Positions 24,730 through 32,201 of a DNA stretch of 34,815 bases are shown piece by piece (within the stretch, counting starts at the first letter, position 1; every line of letters begins with the position of its first letter). This stretch comes from Acidobacteriota bacterium. Lineage in GTDB: Bacteria > Acidobacteriota > Vicinamibacteria > Vicinamibacterales > SCN-69-37. Under the pieces are notes generated by a model that did not search any database, was not told the DNA's origin, and was given only the letters and a program-made list of their open reading frames with translations. The translations under genes were made by a program, and so were the position numbers. The stretch lies in the NCBI GenBank assembly GCA_005799825.1, contig SYFT01000037.1, forward strand, positions 1 through 34,815, in the 5' to 3' direction.

Positions 24730-24889
24730 GCGGCCTTGAGACCTAAACCGCTCTACGTTCAGGAGGGTGGCTAGAACCTGTCTCGTCACTCGGGCTTAAG
24801 AACCAGCCCGAGCAACGTTCCGGATCGATATCCGCTCGTGCGTAGGCCGACCTTTCCGAACGTAGCTCGGCCTGGTGTTCAAGGCCGAG
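24730..24889. repeat. REP/BIME-like cluster: one decayed and two intact hairpins
   Basis: Unit C (24730-24760) is a degraded copy: CGGCCTTGAG, a damaged right arm, then CTACGTTC. Unit D (24789-24812) is a perfect 8-bp stem CTCGGGCT/AGCCCGAG with an 8-nt loop. Unit E (24866-24889) is a perfect stem CTCGGCCT/AGGCCGAG in the opposite orientation, with GTAG at its 5' foot (24862-24865). D and E form an inverted pair like the one at 15768-15849. The octamer CTAGAACC occurs at 24771-24778 and again at 24907-24914, flanking D and E, and could be a target duplication. The cluster occupies most of the gap between the monooxygenase stop and the receptor remnant. Confidence 0.8.
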
Positions 24890-24906
24890 GCCTGCACGCA
24901 ACGGTT

Positions 24907-25340
24907 CTAGAACCCGGACCGCATGCCGACTTGGAGCTTGCGTGGATTCATGACGTTTGTGGGTTGGGCAAAAAACGGCGAGGTGACGACACCGCTATAT
25001 CCCACGTCGTTGGCGCGGTTGAGCAGGTTCTGCGCTGAGAGGTAGAGCTCGATCCTGAATCGCTTGTCTACCGCTCCACCACCGAAGCCAGCCGCCATGC
25101 CGCCTCCGACGCCGCCGCCAATCATGACGGTCGTCGCTCCGCCCCCTCCGTCACCGCTACCTTGCGGTCAGGTACCGAAGCCCCACGAGCAAGACAACCG
25201 GCCGCCCAGGTCCCACTGCGCGTCTGTGCGGGCAGATTTCTTGGGCGTGCCGTCGGGCCGGTCGTTGAACAGGCCGTCCCGGTTGTCATCGCGCCTGGTG
25301 GTGATGTTGTAGGGCGATCCGGACTGGGTCCGCGCGGGCG
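24907..25340 (-). pseudogene. 3' remnant of an Oar-like TonB-dependent receptor
   Basis: Read on the minus strand, this gives SGSPYNITTRRDDNRDGLFNDRPDGTPKK...DLGGRLSCSWGFGT, an in-frame TGA (25168-25170), then a Gly-rich stretch and RIELYLSAQNLLNRANDVGYSGVVTSPFF...KLQVGMRSGF. This is the last about 145 residues of the barrel of carboxypeptidase-regulatory-domain TonB receptors, including the PYNITTG-D-N-DG-FNDRP strand-turn and the terminal Phe. No plug domain or upstream barrel exists: the similarity ends at about 25340, where the response-regulator gene begins on the other strand. The internal stop and missing 5' end mark it as a decayed leftover of a rearrangement. Confidence 0.78.
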
Positions 25341-25344
25341 TCTG

Positions 25345-26043
25345 ATGGGCACATCGCTGCGTACTCGACGGGTATTGCTCATCGAGGATGAGCCCGGCCT
25401 GGTGCTGACATTGACCGATCGACTGACGAGCGAAGGGTACGAGGTGGCCGCAGCACCGGACGGACCGGCAGGCCTTGACCGCGCCACACGAGAATCGTGG
25501 GACGTCATTCTGCTCGACGTGATGCTGCCTGGGGCGAACGGCTTCGATGTGTGCCGCGACCTCCGGCAGCGGAGCATCACCACGCCGGTCATCATGCTGA
25601 CAGCGCGCGGGCAGATCATGGACAAGGTGCTGGGTCTGAAACTCGGCGCCGACGACTATCTCACCAAGCCGTTCGACATGCTGGAGTTGATGGCACGTAT
25701 CGAGGTGCAGTTGCGGCGTGCGTCATCCACGCAGAGCGGCACCACGCCGTATCACTTCGGCAACATCAGCGTGGACTTTCGGAAGGCGCAGGTGCTCAAG
25801 GACGGCGTGGAGCTCGACTTGTCGGCGCGGGAATTTCTGCTGTTGAAGTACTTCATCGAACATCGGGAAGCCACACTCACGCGGGATGAGCTGCTCAACG
25901 AGGTGTGGGGCTACCACTCGATGCCGTCAACGCGCACCGTAGATGTACACGTGGCGTGGCTGCGCCAGAAGATCGAGCCGAACCCGCGAAACCCGCAGTA
26001 CGTGCTGACCCTGCACGGGCTGGGGTACAAGTTTGTGGGGTAA
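25345..26043 (+). CDS. OmpR/PhoB-family response regulator, no adjacent kinase
   Basis: This is a cytoplasmic transcription factor switched by phosphorylation. From ATG 25345 it is 232 aa. The receiver domain (about 8-122) has acidic residues IEDEP, phospho-acceptor D58 in VILLDVMLPG, switch T86 in MLTA and K108 in TKPF, so all catalytic positions are intact. The winged-helix DNA-binding domain (about 135-230) shows LSAREFLLLKYFIEHREATLTRDELLNEVWGY and the TRTVDVHVAWLRQKIEPNPRNPQYVLTLHGLGYKF recognition region. No histidine kinase lies in the flanking genes. Its upstream DNA is the receptor remnant, so its promoter may be borrowed. An in-frame extension to 25162 lies in that debris and is not believed. 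Confidence 0.92.
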   Translation: MGTSLRTRRVLLIEDEPGLVLTLTDRLTSEGYEVAAAPDGPAGLDRATRESWDVILLDVMLPGANGFDVCRDLRQRSITTPVIMLTARGQIMDKVLGLKLGADDYLTKPFDMLELMARIEVQLRRASSTQSGTTPYHFGNISVDFRKAQVLKDGVELDLSAREFLLLKYFIEHREATLTRDELLNEVWGYHSMPSTRTVDVHVAWLRQKIEPNPRNPQYVLTLHGLGYKFVG

Positions 26044-26059
26044 AAAACGCCCCTCCCCC

Positions 26060-26111
26060 AAAAAAGACGTCGGGTGTCTTTTTAGTGGAAAACGACACCC
26101 GACGTCTTTTT
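26060..26111. terminator. Strong bidirectional intrinsic terminator
   Basis: Perfect 18-bp arms, 26061-26078 and 26094-26111, each contain GACGTCGGGTGTC or its complement, with an A-run on the left and a T-run on the right, so both strands end in a U-tract. The 15-nt loop can add four more A-T pairs after one mismatch. It sits 17 nt after the response-regulator stop and 10 nt from the stop of the convergent ABC permease gene, serving both. Confidence 0.93.
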
Positions 26112-26121
26112 GCGAAAACGG

Positions 26122-27828
26122 TCACTTTGTCAAAAACAGGTTCTCGCGGCGGGCGGTGACCACGCGCGAGATGAGCGCCATCAGCACCCAGGCCACAGCC
26201 GTCACGACCACGAGCCACGCGGCCATCCCCAACAGCCTTCCGACCGGTGTCGCGTAGGGGATCAGGCCTGGCACCGCGATGACCAGCACGGGCAGGATCG
26301 CGGCGCACCCGGCGAACATGCCGACCAGAGTCGAGGCGGTGTGCGGATTGCCGCCGGCTCCGGCCTTGCTCATGTCGGCGGCCACAGGAAACACCGCAGA
26401 CATCAGAGCAGCGACGGGTGTGATCGTGACGTACGTGGCGAGGCCACCCACCAGGGTCATCAGCCACGGCACCGGCAACCCGCCCCCGGTGGCAACCGCA
26501 GCCGCCACACCTGAGATCAACGCCGCGATCAGAAACAATGCGGCGCCAGCAATGGCCTTACCGCGCACCAGATCGAGTGAACTGATCGGCATGAGAAACT
26601 GCAGCGTCAGCCCCGCCCGGTCGGAGGAAAACTGGTTCATCGTGAACGGCTGAATGGCGAAGATCGCCACGAACAGGCTCACGCCAAACAGCAAGTGGCT
26701 GTGGGTGCCGAGCATGGCGATCCACGGCGCCTCGTCGGGCCTGCGCAGTACAACGAGCGACACCAGCGCCATCATCGGGCCTGGCAACAACACGGCCACG
26801 CGGCCGCGCACCGATCGCAATCCACCTTTGACCATCACCCATGCGACGGCCATCGCCTGCGGGCTTACCGGGGGCAATCGCCATGGTGGACGCATTCGCG
26901 CCATGCGTTGTCGGCGGCTGGTCGATCCCCCGGCCGCTTCAAGCAAACGCCGATGCACAAGTCCGGACAACCAGAAGAACACGATGCCTTCGGCTACGAG
27001 CACGGCCACCCAACTCATGGCGGCTCGTCGATCGCCATCCACGACCGCGCTGGTCATCGCCCCGCCAAACAGCTCGGAGGGCAGCACCTGCGACCAGGCC
27101 GGGAGCATGGATTCAATGCGCGCGACCGTCATTGGTCCGCTGCCCCGGGCACCACCTCTTCGCCGCACTCCGCTCTCCGCATCGTCCAGGAACTGCGGCA
27201 ACAAGGCGACTACGGAAATTGACATCACCGCGATGATCGTCAGCAGCTCGGCACGACGCCGGTCGCGAAACAGCCAGCTGACTGAAAAACTGACGAGAGC
27301 GGCCACGGAGGCAAGCACCACAGCAAGAGCCATTCCCGCCACGGCCGCAATCGCCGCCAAATCCATTCGCCCGCCCCACGCCAGGCCCGCGGCAAAGAGC
27401 GCGAGACCAGGCAGCGTGAACAGAATCCAAGGATCAGCCAACCCTGCTACCACCTCCACCAGGTGCAGGCCGCGTGTGGGAATGGGCAGCAGCAACAACC
27501 GTGAGTACTTTGTTCCGGTGGTTTGCGCGGCGCCACCGATGGGCATGAACACCACAAGCGCCGTGGCCCCAATCAACAGTGCGCGCGCGACAAAGATGAT
27601 GACGTCCGGAGCGACAAACCTGCCGGTGGCCAGCGCGTTTCCGCCGATCAGCCCGCCGAGCGCCACCAGGATGATCGAGCCCAGCGACATCACCACGATA
27701 AGCGCCGGGACGATCAGCGCGAGGAGGCGGGAGACCTGCTCAAGCGCGTCGCGCCGACGGCCACCGCGGACGCCGTTGAGCAACAGCCGCCAGCGCAGCC
27801 AGGCAAACGCGCGAAGAAACCGGATCAT
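26122..27828 (-). CDS. ABC-2-type transporter permease, large
   Basis: This is the membrane subunit partnered with the ATPase upstream. The ATG at 27828 (MIRFLRAFAWLRWRLLLNGVRGG) overlaps the ATPase stop (ATGA), giving 568 aa; the open frame further upstream only shadows the ATPase. About twelve hydrophobic segments are present, with a charged middle region (RRRGGARGSGP, STSRRQRMARMRPPWRLPP) separating two halves. This is a layout seen in long ABC-2 permeases that act as a pseudo-dimer. A QFSSDRAGLTLQFLMPISSLDLVRGKAIAGAALF motif is characteristic of these proteins. The substrate is unknown. The shared terminator lies just beyond the stop. Confidence 0.87.
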   Translation of the reverse strand: MIRFLRAFAWLRWRLLLNGVRGGRRRDALEQVSRLLALIVPALIVVMSLGSIILVALGGLIGGNALATGRFVAPDVIIFVARALLIGATALVVFMPIGGAAQTTGTKYSRLLLLPIPTRGLHLVEVVAGLADPWILFTLPGLALFAAGLAWGGRMDLAAIAAVAGMALAVVLASVAALVSFSVSWLFRDRRRAELLTIIAVMSISVVALLPQFLDDAESGVRRRGGARGSGPMTVARIESMLPAWSQVLPSELFGGAMTSAVVDGDRRAAMSWVAVLVAEGIVFFWLSGLVHRRLLEAAGGSTSRRQRMARMRPPWRLPPVSPQAMAVAWVMVKGGLRSVRGRVAVLLPGPMMALVSLVVLRRPDEAPWIAMLGTHSHLLFGVSLFVAIFAIQPFTMNQFSSDRAGLTLQFLMPISSLDLVRGKAIAGAALFLIAALISGVAAAVATGGGLPVPWLMTLVGGLATYVTITPVAALMSAVFPVAADMSKAGAGGNPHTASTLVGMFAGCAAILPVLVIAVPGLIPYATPVGRLLGMAAWLVVVTAVAWVLMALISRVVTARRENLFLTK

Positions 27829-28595
27829 CCCGCGAGCCAATCCATCGTGGGCATCGCGGCGCGCTCGGTGTCCACCAGCTCCAGGAACAGCTCTTCGAGC
27901 GTCTTCATCCCACCCGCACCGGCGCGCAACTCGGCCACCGGTCCTTGCGCCACGAGACGGCCCTTCTGGATCACGCCGATGTGGTCGCACAGGCGTTCGA
28001 CGATCTCGAGAATGTGTGACGTCAGGAAGATGGTGCCGCCACCCTTGACGTACTGCAACAGCAGTTGGCGGATTTGGCGGGCGGCCACCGCATCAATGCC
28101 TTCAAACGGCTCGTCGAGAAACAACATGCGCGGCGCCGGCAGCAAAGCCACTGACAGGGCCAGCTTCTTGCGCATACCGTGCGAATAGTCCGCCACCATC
28201 TCGCCAGCGGACTTGGTCAGGTCCATGAGCGTCAGCAATTCGCCCGCGCGCATTCGCACCTGTGAAGGCTCGATCCCGTGCACCTGGCCGACGAACGACA
28301 GTGTTTCGGTGCCTGTCAACCGATCGAACAACGCCAGGTCTTCTGGCACGACGCCGATCTTGCGCTTCACGGCCACCGGATCGGCAAGCGGGTCGGTGCC
28401 GAGAATGCGGAACGTGCCGGCTGTCGGTGTCATCAGCCCGGTCAGGCACTTGATCGTGGTGGACTTGCCCGCGCCATTTGGCCCGAGGAACCCATAGAAG
28501 CTGCCGGTCGGCACGGCCAGCGCGATGCCGTCGACGGCCACAAGGTCGCCGAAGGTCTTGCGCAGTCCCGTGGTCTCAAGCGCGAGTGGTGCCAT
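27825..28595 (-). CDS. ABC transporter ATPase of the ABC-2 exporter class
   Basis: The 256-aa ATPase powers the permease encoded next. Visible motifs are Walker A GPNGAGKST (about 38-46), Q-loop GVVPEDLALFDRLTG, signature YSHGMRKKL, Walker B RMLFLDEPFEGIDA and switch His in LTSHIL. Members of the CcmA/NatA family have the same order. The C-terminal extension (VAQGPVAELRAGAGGMKTLEELFLELVD) is typical of lipid or antibiotic exporters. It overlaps by 20 bp the end of the preceding small membrane protein gene, consistent with one transcript from 32096 to 26122. Confidence 0.92.
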   Translation of the reverse strand: MAPLALETTGLRKTFGDLVAVDGIALAVPTGSFYGFLGPNGAGKSTTIKCLTGLMTPTAGTFRILGTDPLADPVAVKRKIGVVPEDLALFDRLTGTETLSFVGQVHGIEPSQVRMRAGELLTLMDLTKSAGEMVADYSHGMRKKLALSVALLPAPRMLFLDEPFEGIDAVAARQIRQLLLQYVKGGGTIFLTSHILEIVERLCDHIGVIQKGRLVAQGPVAELRAGAGGMKTLEELFLELVDTERAAMPTMDWLAG

Positions 28596-28974
28596 CGGGC
28601 CGGATCTCCAGGGTATCGAATCGCAAAAAGAGGATCGCTACCGCAGCGATCACGGCCTGCAGCAGCGCCGCCGGCCCGCGAAACGAAAAATCCAGATTAC
28701 TCGGCAATACACCGGTCCACGCGCTAAAAAGACCAAAGCCGGCGATGAGGGCCAGCGCCGCCACGCCCAGCGCGGTGCCCTGCGGGCGGCGCTGTGTCAC
28801 GAGCCAGCCGGCGACGATCGACACACCCGCGACCATCACTCTGGCCCCCATCATGGTCACCGACACGGCATCGCGGCCGCCCAGTGAGTCAGCCAGCCCG
28901 CTGAACCACAGGCCGGTCATCACGCCGTCCACCATCAGCCAGACGCCGATCAGGCGCCGCGCCAGTCCTCGCAT
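28576..28974 (-). CDS. Small four-helix membrane protein, unknown
   Basis: The product is 132 aa from the ATG at 28974 (TGATG with the topoisomerase stop); a GTG one codon earlier is possible. Four hydrophobic segments are apparent: LIGVWLMVDGVMTGLWFSGLA, VMVAGVSIVAGWLV, TALGVAALALIAGFGLFSAW and ALLQAVIAAVAILFL. There are short basic loops and a polar C-terminus. It resembles generic DoxX-like or DUF membrane proteins, but I do not recognise it. Overlaps on both sides show it is part of the operon. Confidence 0.72.
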   Translation of the reverse strand: MRGLARRLIGVWLMVDGVMTGLWFSGLADSLGGRDAVSVTMMGARVMVAGVSIVAGWLVTQRRPQGTALGVAALALIAGFGLFSAWTGVLPSNLDFSFRGPAALLQAVIAAVAILFLRFDTLEIRPDGTTRA

Positions 28975-30896
28975 CACACGTCGAGCTCTTCGGCGGCCTC
29001 GGCGTGTTCCATGATGAAGCGGAACCGCGCGGACGGGTCTTTGCCCATCAGTTCATTGATGATCCGGTCGGTGACAATGGCGTCTTCAATGCCCACGCGC
29101 AGCAACCGGCGCGTCCGGGGATTCATCGTGGTCTCCCACAAGACCTTCGGCATCATCTCGCCCAACCCCTTGAAACGCGTGATCTCCACCTTGCCCCTGA
29201 CACCGGTGCGGCCCAGGATCTGATCCCTGTGGGGATCGTCGGTGGCCCAGAACGTCTCCTTGCCAATATCGATGCGGTACAGCGGCGGCTGAGCGAGGTA
29301 CACGCGTCCGGCGGTGATGAGCTGCGGCATGTGACGGTAAATGAACGTCAACAGCAGCGTGGCGATGTGATGGCCGTCTGAATCGGCATCCGCCAGAATG
29401 ATTACGCGTCCGTACCGAAGCCTCGACAGTTCGAATCCCTTGCCGATGCCGCAGCCAAGGGCCGTGACCAGATCCGACAGCTCCTTGTTCTCGAGCACCT
29501 TCGCGGTAGTGGCGCTCTCAGTGTTCAATACTTTGCCGCGCAGCGGAAGGATGGCCTGCCTCGCTCGATCGCGGCCCTGCTTTGCCGACCCGCCGGCCGA
29601 ATCCCCTTCGACAATGAAGAGTTCGCTCTCTTCACGACCGGGCGATGTGCAGTCACTGAGCTTCCCTGGCAGAGTCAAGCGAGACGACGTGGCGGACTTG
29701 CGGGTGACTTCCGCCTGCGCCGCGCGGCTGGCCTCACGCGCGCGTGCCGCCAGGATGATGCGCGCGATGATCTGTTCTGCCGTGCTCCGGTTCTGGTTCA
29801 GCCAGTGTTCCAGCGCCGGCCGCACCATGGAGTCCACGATGTTCGACACCTCCGGGTTGTTCAACCGGTCCTTGGTCTGTCCCTGAAACTGCGGCTCAGC
29901 GATAAAGATGCTGAGCACGCCCGTCATGCCCTCGCGCAAGTCTTCGGCTGTCAGCGTCACGCCTTTGGGTGACAGCGTGTGCGTCTCGATGAAGTTGCGG
30001 ATGGCCTTGCCCAACCCGGCGCGCAAGCCGTTTTCATGCGTGCCGCCAGACCCCGTCGGGATGCCGTTCACATAACTGCGGAGATGTTCGTCGGTGGACT
30101 CGGTCCACTGCAACACCACGTCGAGCTTCAGTCCTGTTTCATCATGGTCACGCGTCAGCGTGAATGGCTGTTCATGCACCGCCCGCGCGTGCCGCTCGAC
30201 CAGAATCTTCTTCAGGTAGTCGGCAATGCCTTCGCTATGCTCGAACTCTTCGCGCCGAGGTTCGTCGCCAGTGGCCGCTTCGTTTTCGAAGACCACCTTG
30301 AGCCCCTTGTGCAGATAGCTCGACACTTCAATGCGCTCGCGAATGACCGCGGCTTCAAACTGCGTCTTTGGAAAGATCGTCGAGTCGGGCCGGAAGAACA
30401 CCGTGGTGCCGGTGCCACGGGCGGGGCCCAGTTTCTTGACATCACCCTGAGGCACGCCCTGCTTGTACTTCTGCTGCCATGTGGCGCCATCACGTTTGAT
30501 CGTGGCCACGAGGTCGCGCGACAGGGCGTTCACGACCGATGCACCAACGCCGTGTAGGCCACCGGCAGTTTTGTAGTTCTGACCTTCAAACTTGCCGCCC
30601 GCATGCAGGGTTGTGAAGATCACCTCCAGCGCGCTGGTCTTGGTCGTCGGGTGTTTATCTACTGGAATCCCACGCCCGTCGTCTGACACGGTCATCGACG
30701 CGCCGTCAGCGTGCAAGGTCACTTCAATGTGTGAGGCGTGCCCGTTCATCGCCTCGTCCACAGAGTTGTCCAAGACCTCCCACACGAGGTGGTGCAGGCC
30801 CGAGGATCCAACGCCGCCGATGTACATGCCGGGGCGCCGTCGAACGGGTTCAAGCCCTTCGAGAACCGTGATGTCTTTTGCGGTGTATGAAGCCAT
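28974..30896 (-). CDS. parE: Type IIA topoisomerase ATPase subunit, ParE/GyrB family
   Basis: This subunit binds and hydrolyses ATP to drive DNA strand passage with a ParC or GyrA partner. The 640 aa contain the GHKL ATPase domain (EVLDNSVDEAMNG, DDGRGIPVD, AGGKF, GGLHGVGASVVNALS), the transducer (QTKDRLNNPEV), and the TOPRIM metal site (LFIVEGDSAGGSAKQGRDR and DADSDGHHIATLLLTFIYRH). The DADSDGHHIATL wording, rather than ADVDGSHIRTL, and the LPGKLSDCTS segment favour topoisomerase IV B. Its length matches ParE and it lacks the GyrB insert seen in enterobacteria. No parC or gyrA lies next to it. Its start is 4 nt after the OB-fold lipoprotein stop. Confidence 0.93.
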   Translation of the reverse strand: MASYTAKDITVLEGLEPVRRRPGMYIGGVGSSGLHHLVWEVLDNSVDEAMNGHASHIEVTLHADGASMTVSDDGRGIPVDKHPTTKTSALEVIFTTLHAGGKFEGQNYKTAGGLHGVGASVVNALSRDLVATIKRDGATWQQKYKQGVPQGDVKKLGPARGTGTTVFFRPDSTIFPKTQFEAAVIRERIEVSSYLHKGLKVVFENEAATGDEPRREEFEHSEGIADYLKKILVERHARAVHEQPFTLTRDHDETGLKLDVVLQWTESTDEHLRSYVNGIPTGSGGTHENGLRAGLGKAIRNFIETHTLSPKGVTLTAEDLREGMTGVLSIFIAEPQFQGQTKDRLNNPEVSNIVDSMVRPALEHWLNQNRSTAEQIIARIILAARAREASRAAQAEVTRKSATSSRLTLPGKLSDCTSPGREESELFIVEGDSAGGSAKQGRDRARQAILPLRGKVLNTESATTAKVLENKELSDLVTALGCGIGKGFELSRLRYGRVIILADADSDGHHIATLLLTFIYRHMPQLITAGRVYLAQPPLYRIDIGKETFWATDDPHRDQILGRTGVRGKVEITRFKGLGEMMPKVLWETTMNPRTRRLLRVGIEDAIVTDRIINELMGKDPSARFRFIMEHAEAAEELDV

Positions 30897-30900
30897 GGGA

Positions 30901-31317
30901 TTAGCGGACGGGGTCTGGCGCGACGCAACTCTTCAGCCGCACGTGTTGGTCCAGTCCCTCACAAAAACACTTCAACGTCAGGCGCTGTCCGTCGGCAACG
31001 CCCTTGAGCACCTGCGCCGCGACGTCGTTGTGTATTGACGCCTCGACCACGGGGCCCGCTTCGGCGCCCGCCATGGTCACGGCGGTCGCGTCGGGTCGCA
31101 GCCCCAGGATCACGCCGCTGATCTCAACCACGCGGCCGCGATACCGACCATCGGCCGAGCCTGCATCGGCGGCGTAGGCCGACGACAGATCAACGGCTGA
31201 GAGTTTCACCGAAGCCGGCAACGAAAAGATTCGATTGTCGTGGTCGGACACGGAAGGCGCACACGCCGCTGCGCCAGCGATAACCGCGATGCCAGAAACG
31301 ACCGACATGGAGGTCAT
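30901..31317 (-). CDS. OB-fold (tRNA_anti-like) lipoprotein
   Basis: The 138-aa product begins with a lipoprotein signal (MTSMSVVSGIAVIAGAAAC, lipobox AAAC). The rest follows the tRNA_anti-like OB pattern: SAVDLSSAYAADAGSADGRYRGRVVEISGVILGLRPD, then VVEASIHNDVAAQVLKGVADGQRLTLKCFCEGLDQHVRLKSC. The ADxxYRGxxxxVSG core and the C-x-C-x-G...LxxC end are characteristic of this family. Function is not known; such domains may bind small ligands at the envelope rather than nucleic acid. It overlaps the PEGA gene (ATGA) and precedes the topoisomerase gene. Confidence 0.8.
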   Translation of the reverse strand: MTSMSVVSGIAVIAGAAACAPSVSDHDNRIFSLPASVKLSAVDLSSAYAADAGSADGRYRGRVVEISGVILGLRPDATAVTMAGAEAGPVVEASIHNDVAAQVLKGVADGQRLTLKCFCEGLDQHVRLKSCVAPDPVR

Positions 31318-32096
31318 CGTATCGCCTGTGGCAAGTCCTTGCTGGCGGCCAGTTTGGCGCGCGCCTTTTCAACGGCCTGCTGAAACAGGTAGAGCGGATC
31401 CGCTTTGCCGCCCGGATCCGTGAAGTCGTACGTGCGGCCACCCTTGATCTTCAGCTTGAGGTTCTTCGCCAGGAAGTCTGCGGTGAACTTCTCAATGCCA
31501 CCGAGCGGCACCGTAAAGCCATCGTTCTTGTTGTCGGTCTCGTAGCGCAGGCCCTCGGGCGTGGCGATCAAGCGCCCTTTGCAGGACCCCATCCCATGTT
31601 TGTGGGTGACGGCAATAGACTCGTCAAGACGAATGGACTTGAGCGAGATCATGACGTCGCGCGGCCCTGCTGCCACGTCCACTGATTCGACGACGCCCTC
31701 GTAGCCGGGCGCCGAGACGTTGATCTGGCGCGTGCCTGGCGCCACATCCTCAGCGGTCGCGGGCGCAACGCCGACGAACGTTCGATCGATGAATACCTGC
31801 GCGCCAAGCACATCGCTTGTGATGTGGAGCGTGGCGGTCGTGGGCGCTTCGACCACCGCAGGCGGCGGGGCGACCGACGCCAGTTTCAGCGCCGGCGCAG
31901 TGCGTGGTGCCGCGCGTGGCGGCTCGGGCGCGGCCACCGGCGCGGAAGGGGTCGCAGACGTATCGCGGGCTGGTGGCGCCGGCGGCGGCACCACCGGTAT
32001 CGGCTCGGATCGGCCGGACTGCAAATTGAGACCCACCAGGACGGTCACGCCGACAAGCGCAACCGTCACCAGCACCACCATCGTCTGACGACTCAC
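31314..32096 (-). CDS. Signal-anchored PEGA-domain protein
   Basis: The 260-aa protein has a GTG start at 32096. An N-terminal anchor helix (QTMVVLVTVALVGVTVLVGL) is followed by a Pro/Ala-rich linker (about 28-82). A PEGA domain (about 85-155: TATLHITSDVLGAQVFIDRTFVGVAPATAEDVAPGTRQINVSAPGYE) mediates envelope protein contacts. The C-terminal about 90 residues (SCKGRLIATPEGLRYETDNKNDGFTVPLGGIEKFTAD, then KLKIKGGRTYDFTD) look like a GRAM/PH-type fold. The start is 7 nt after a TAGGAT box, and the gene opens the operon that runs to 26122. The tie to topoisomerase is by position only. Confidence 0.82.
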   Translation of the reverse strand: MSRQTMVVLVTVALVGVTVLVGLNLQSGRSEPIPVVPPPAPPARDTSATPSAPVAAPEPPRAAPRTAPALKLASVAPPPAVVEAPTTATLHITSDVLGAQVFIDRTFVGVAPATAEDVAPGTRQINVSAPGYEGVVESVDVAAGPRDVMISLKSIRLDESIAVTHKHGMGSCKGRLIATPEGLRYETDNKNDGFTVPLGGIEKFTADFLAKNLKLKIKGGRTYDFTDPGGKADPLYLFQQAVEKARAKLAASKDLPQAIR

Positions 32097-32103
32097 GCGG
32101 GTG

Positions 32104-32109
32104 ATCCTA
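32104..32109 (-). promoter_or_regulatory. TAGGAT -10-like box 7 nt before the PEGA gene start
   Basis: On the minus strand TAGGAT is followed by CACCCGC and then the GTG. The spacing suits a leaderless transcript. AGGA inside the box could instead serve as a Shine-Dalgarno 8 nt from the start, so the two readings compete. It lies just past the inverted-repeat element. Confidence 0.38.
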
Positions 32110-32117
32110 GCAGCTTA

Positions 32118-32195
32118 AAGCACACGAGGCATGAAGGGCTGAAGGTTAAGGTAGCCTTATCTGAAAAGGGAAGTTCCTTCATGCCTCGTGTAAGC
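32118..32195. repeat. 70-bp element with 16-bp perfect inverted repeats and AAGC flanks (MITE-like)
   Basis: Arms ACACGAGGCATGAAGG (32122-32137) and its exact complement (32176-32191) enclose 38 nt. AAGC directly flanks both ends (32118-32121 and 32192-32195), as a 4-bp target duplication would. The interior has no open frame. It lies in the 105-bp gap between sucB and the PEGA gene. It could end the suc transcript as a hairpin, although only a weak TTT follows on the minus strand. No other copy is in the window. Confidence 0.7.
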
Positions 32196-32201
32196 AGAAG
32201 T

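Noticed and set aside
25122-25625. 167-codon minus-strand frame covering the response-regulator 5' half
   Set aside because: It is a shadow of the regulator gene; the receptor remnant uses a different frame there and shows real family similarity.
26654-28048. 464-codon open frame on the plus strand
   Set aside because: It is antisense to the ABC permease and ATPase; its low-complexity Arg/Ser/Thr/Pro translation and lack of motifs mark it as a shadow.
32118-32195. Integron attC-like site
   Set aside because: The inverted repeat lacks the RYYYAAC/GTTRRRY core sites at its ends and has perfect arms without the unpaired bases of attC; no integrase or cassette is near.
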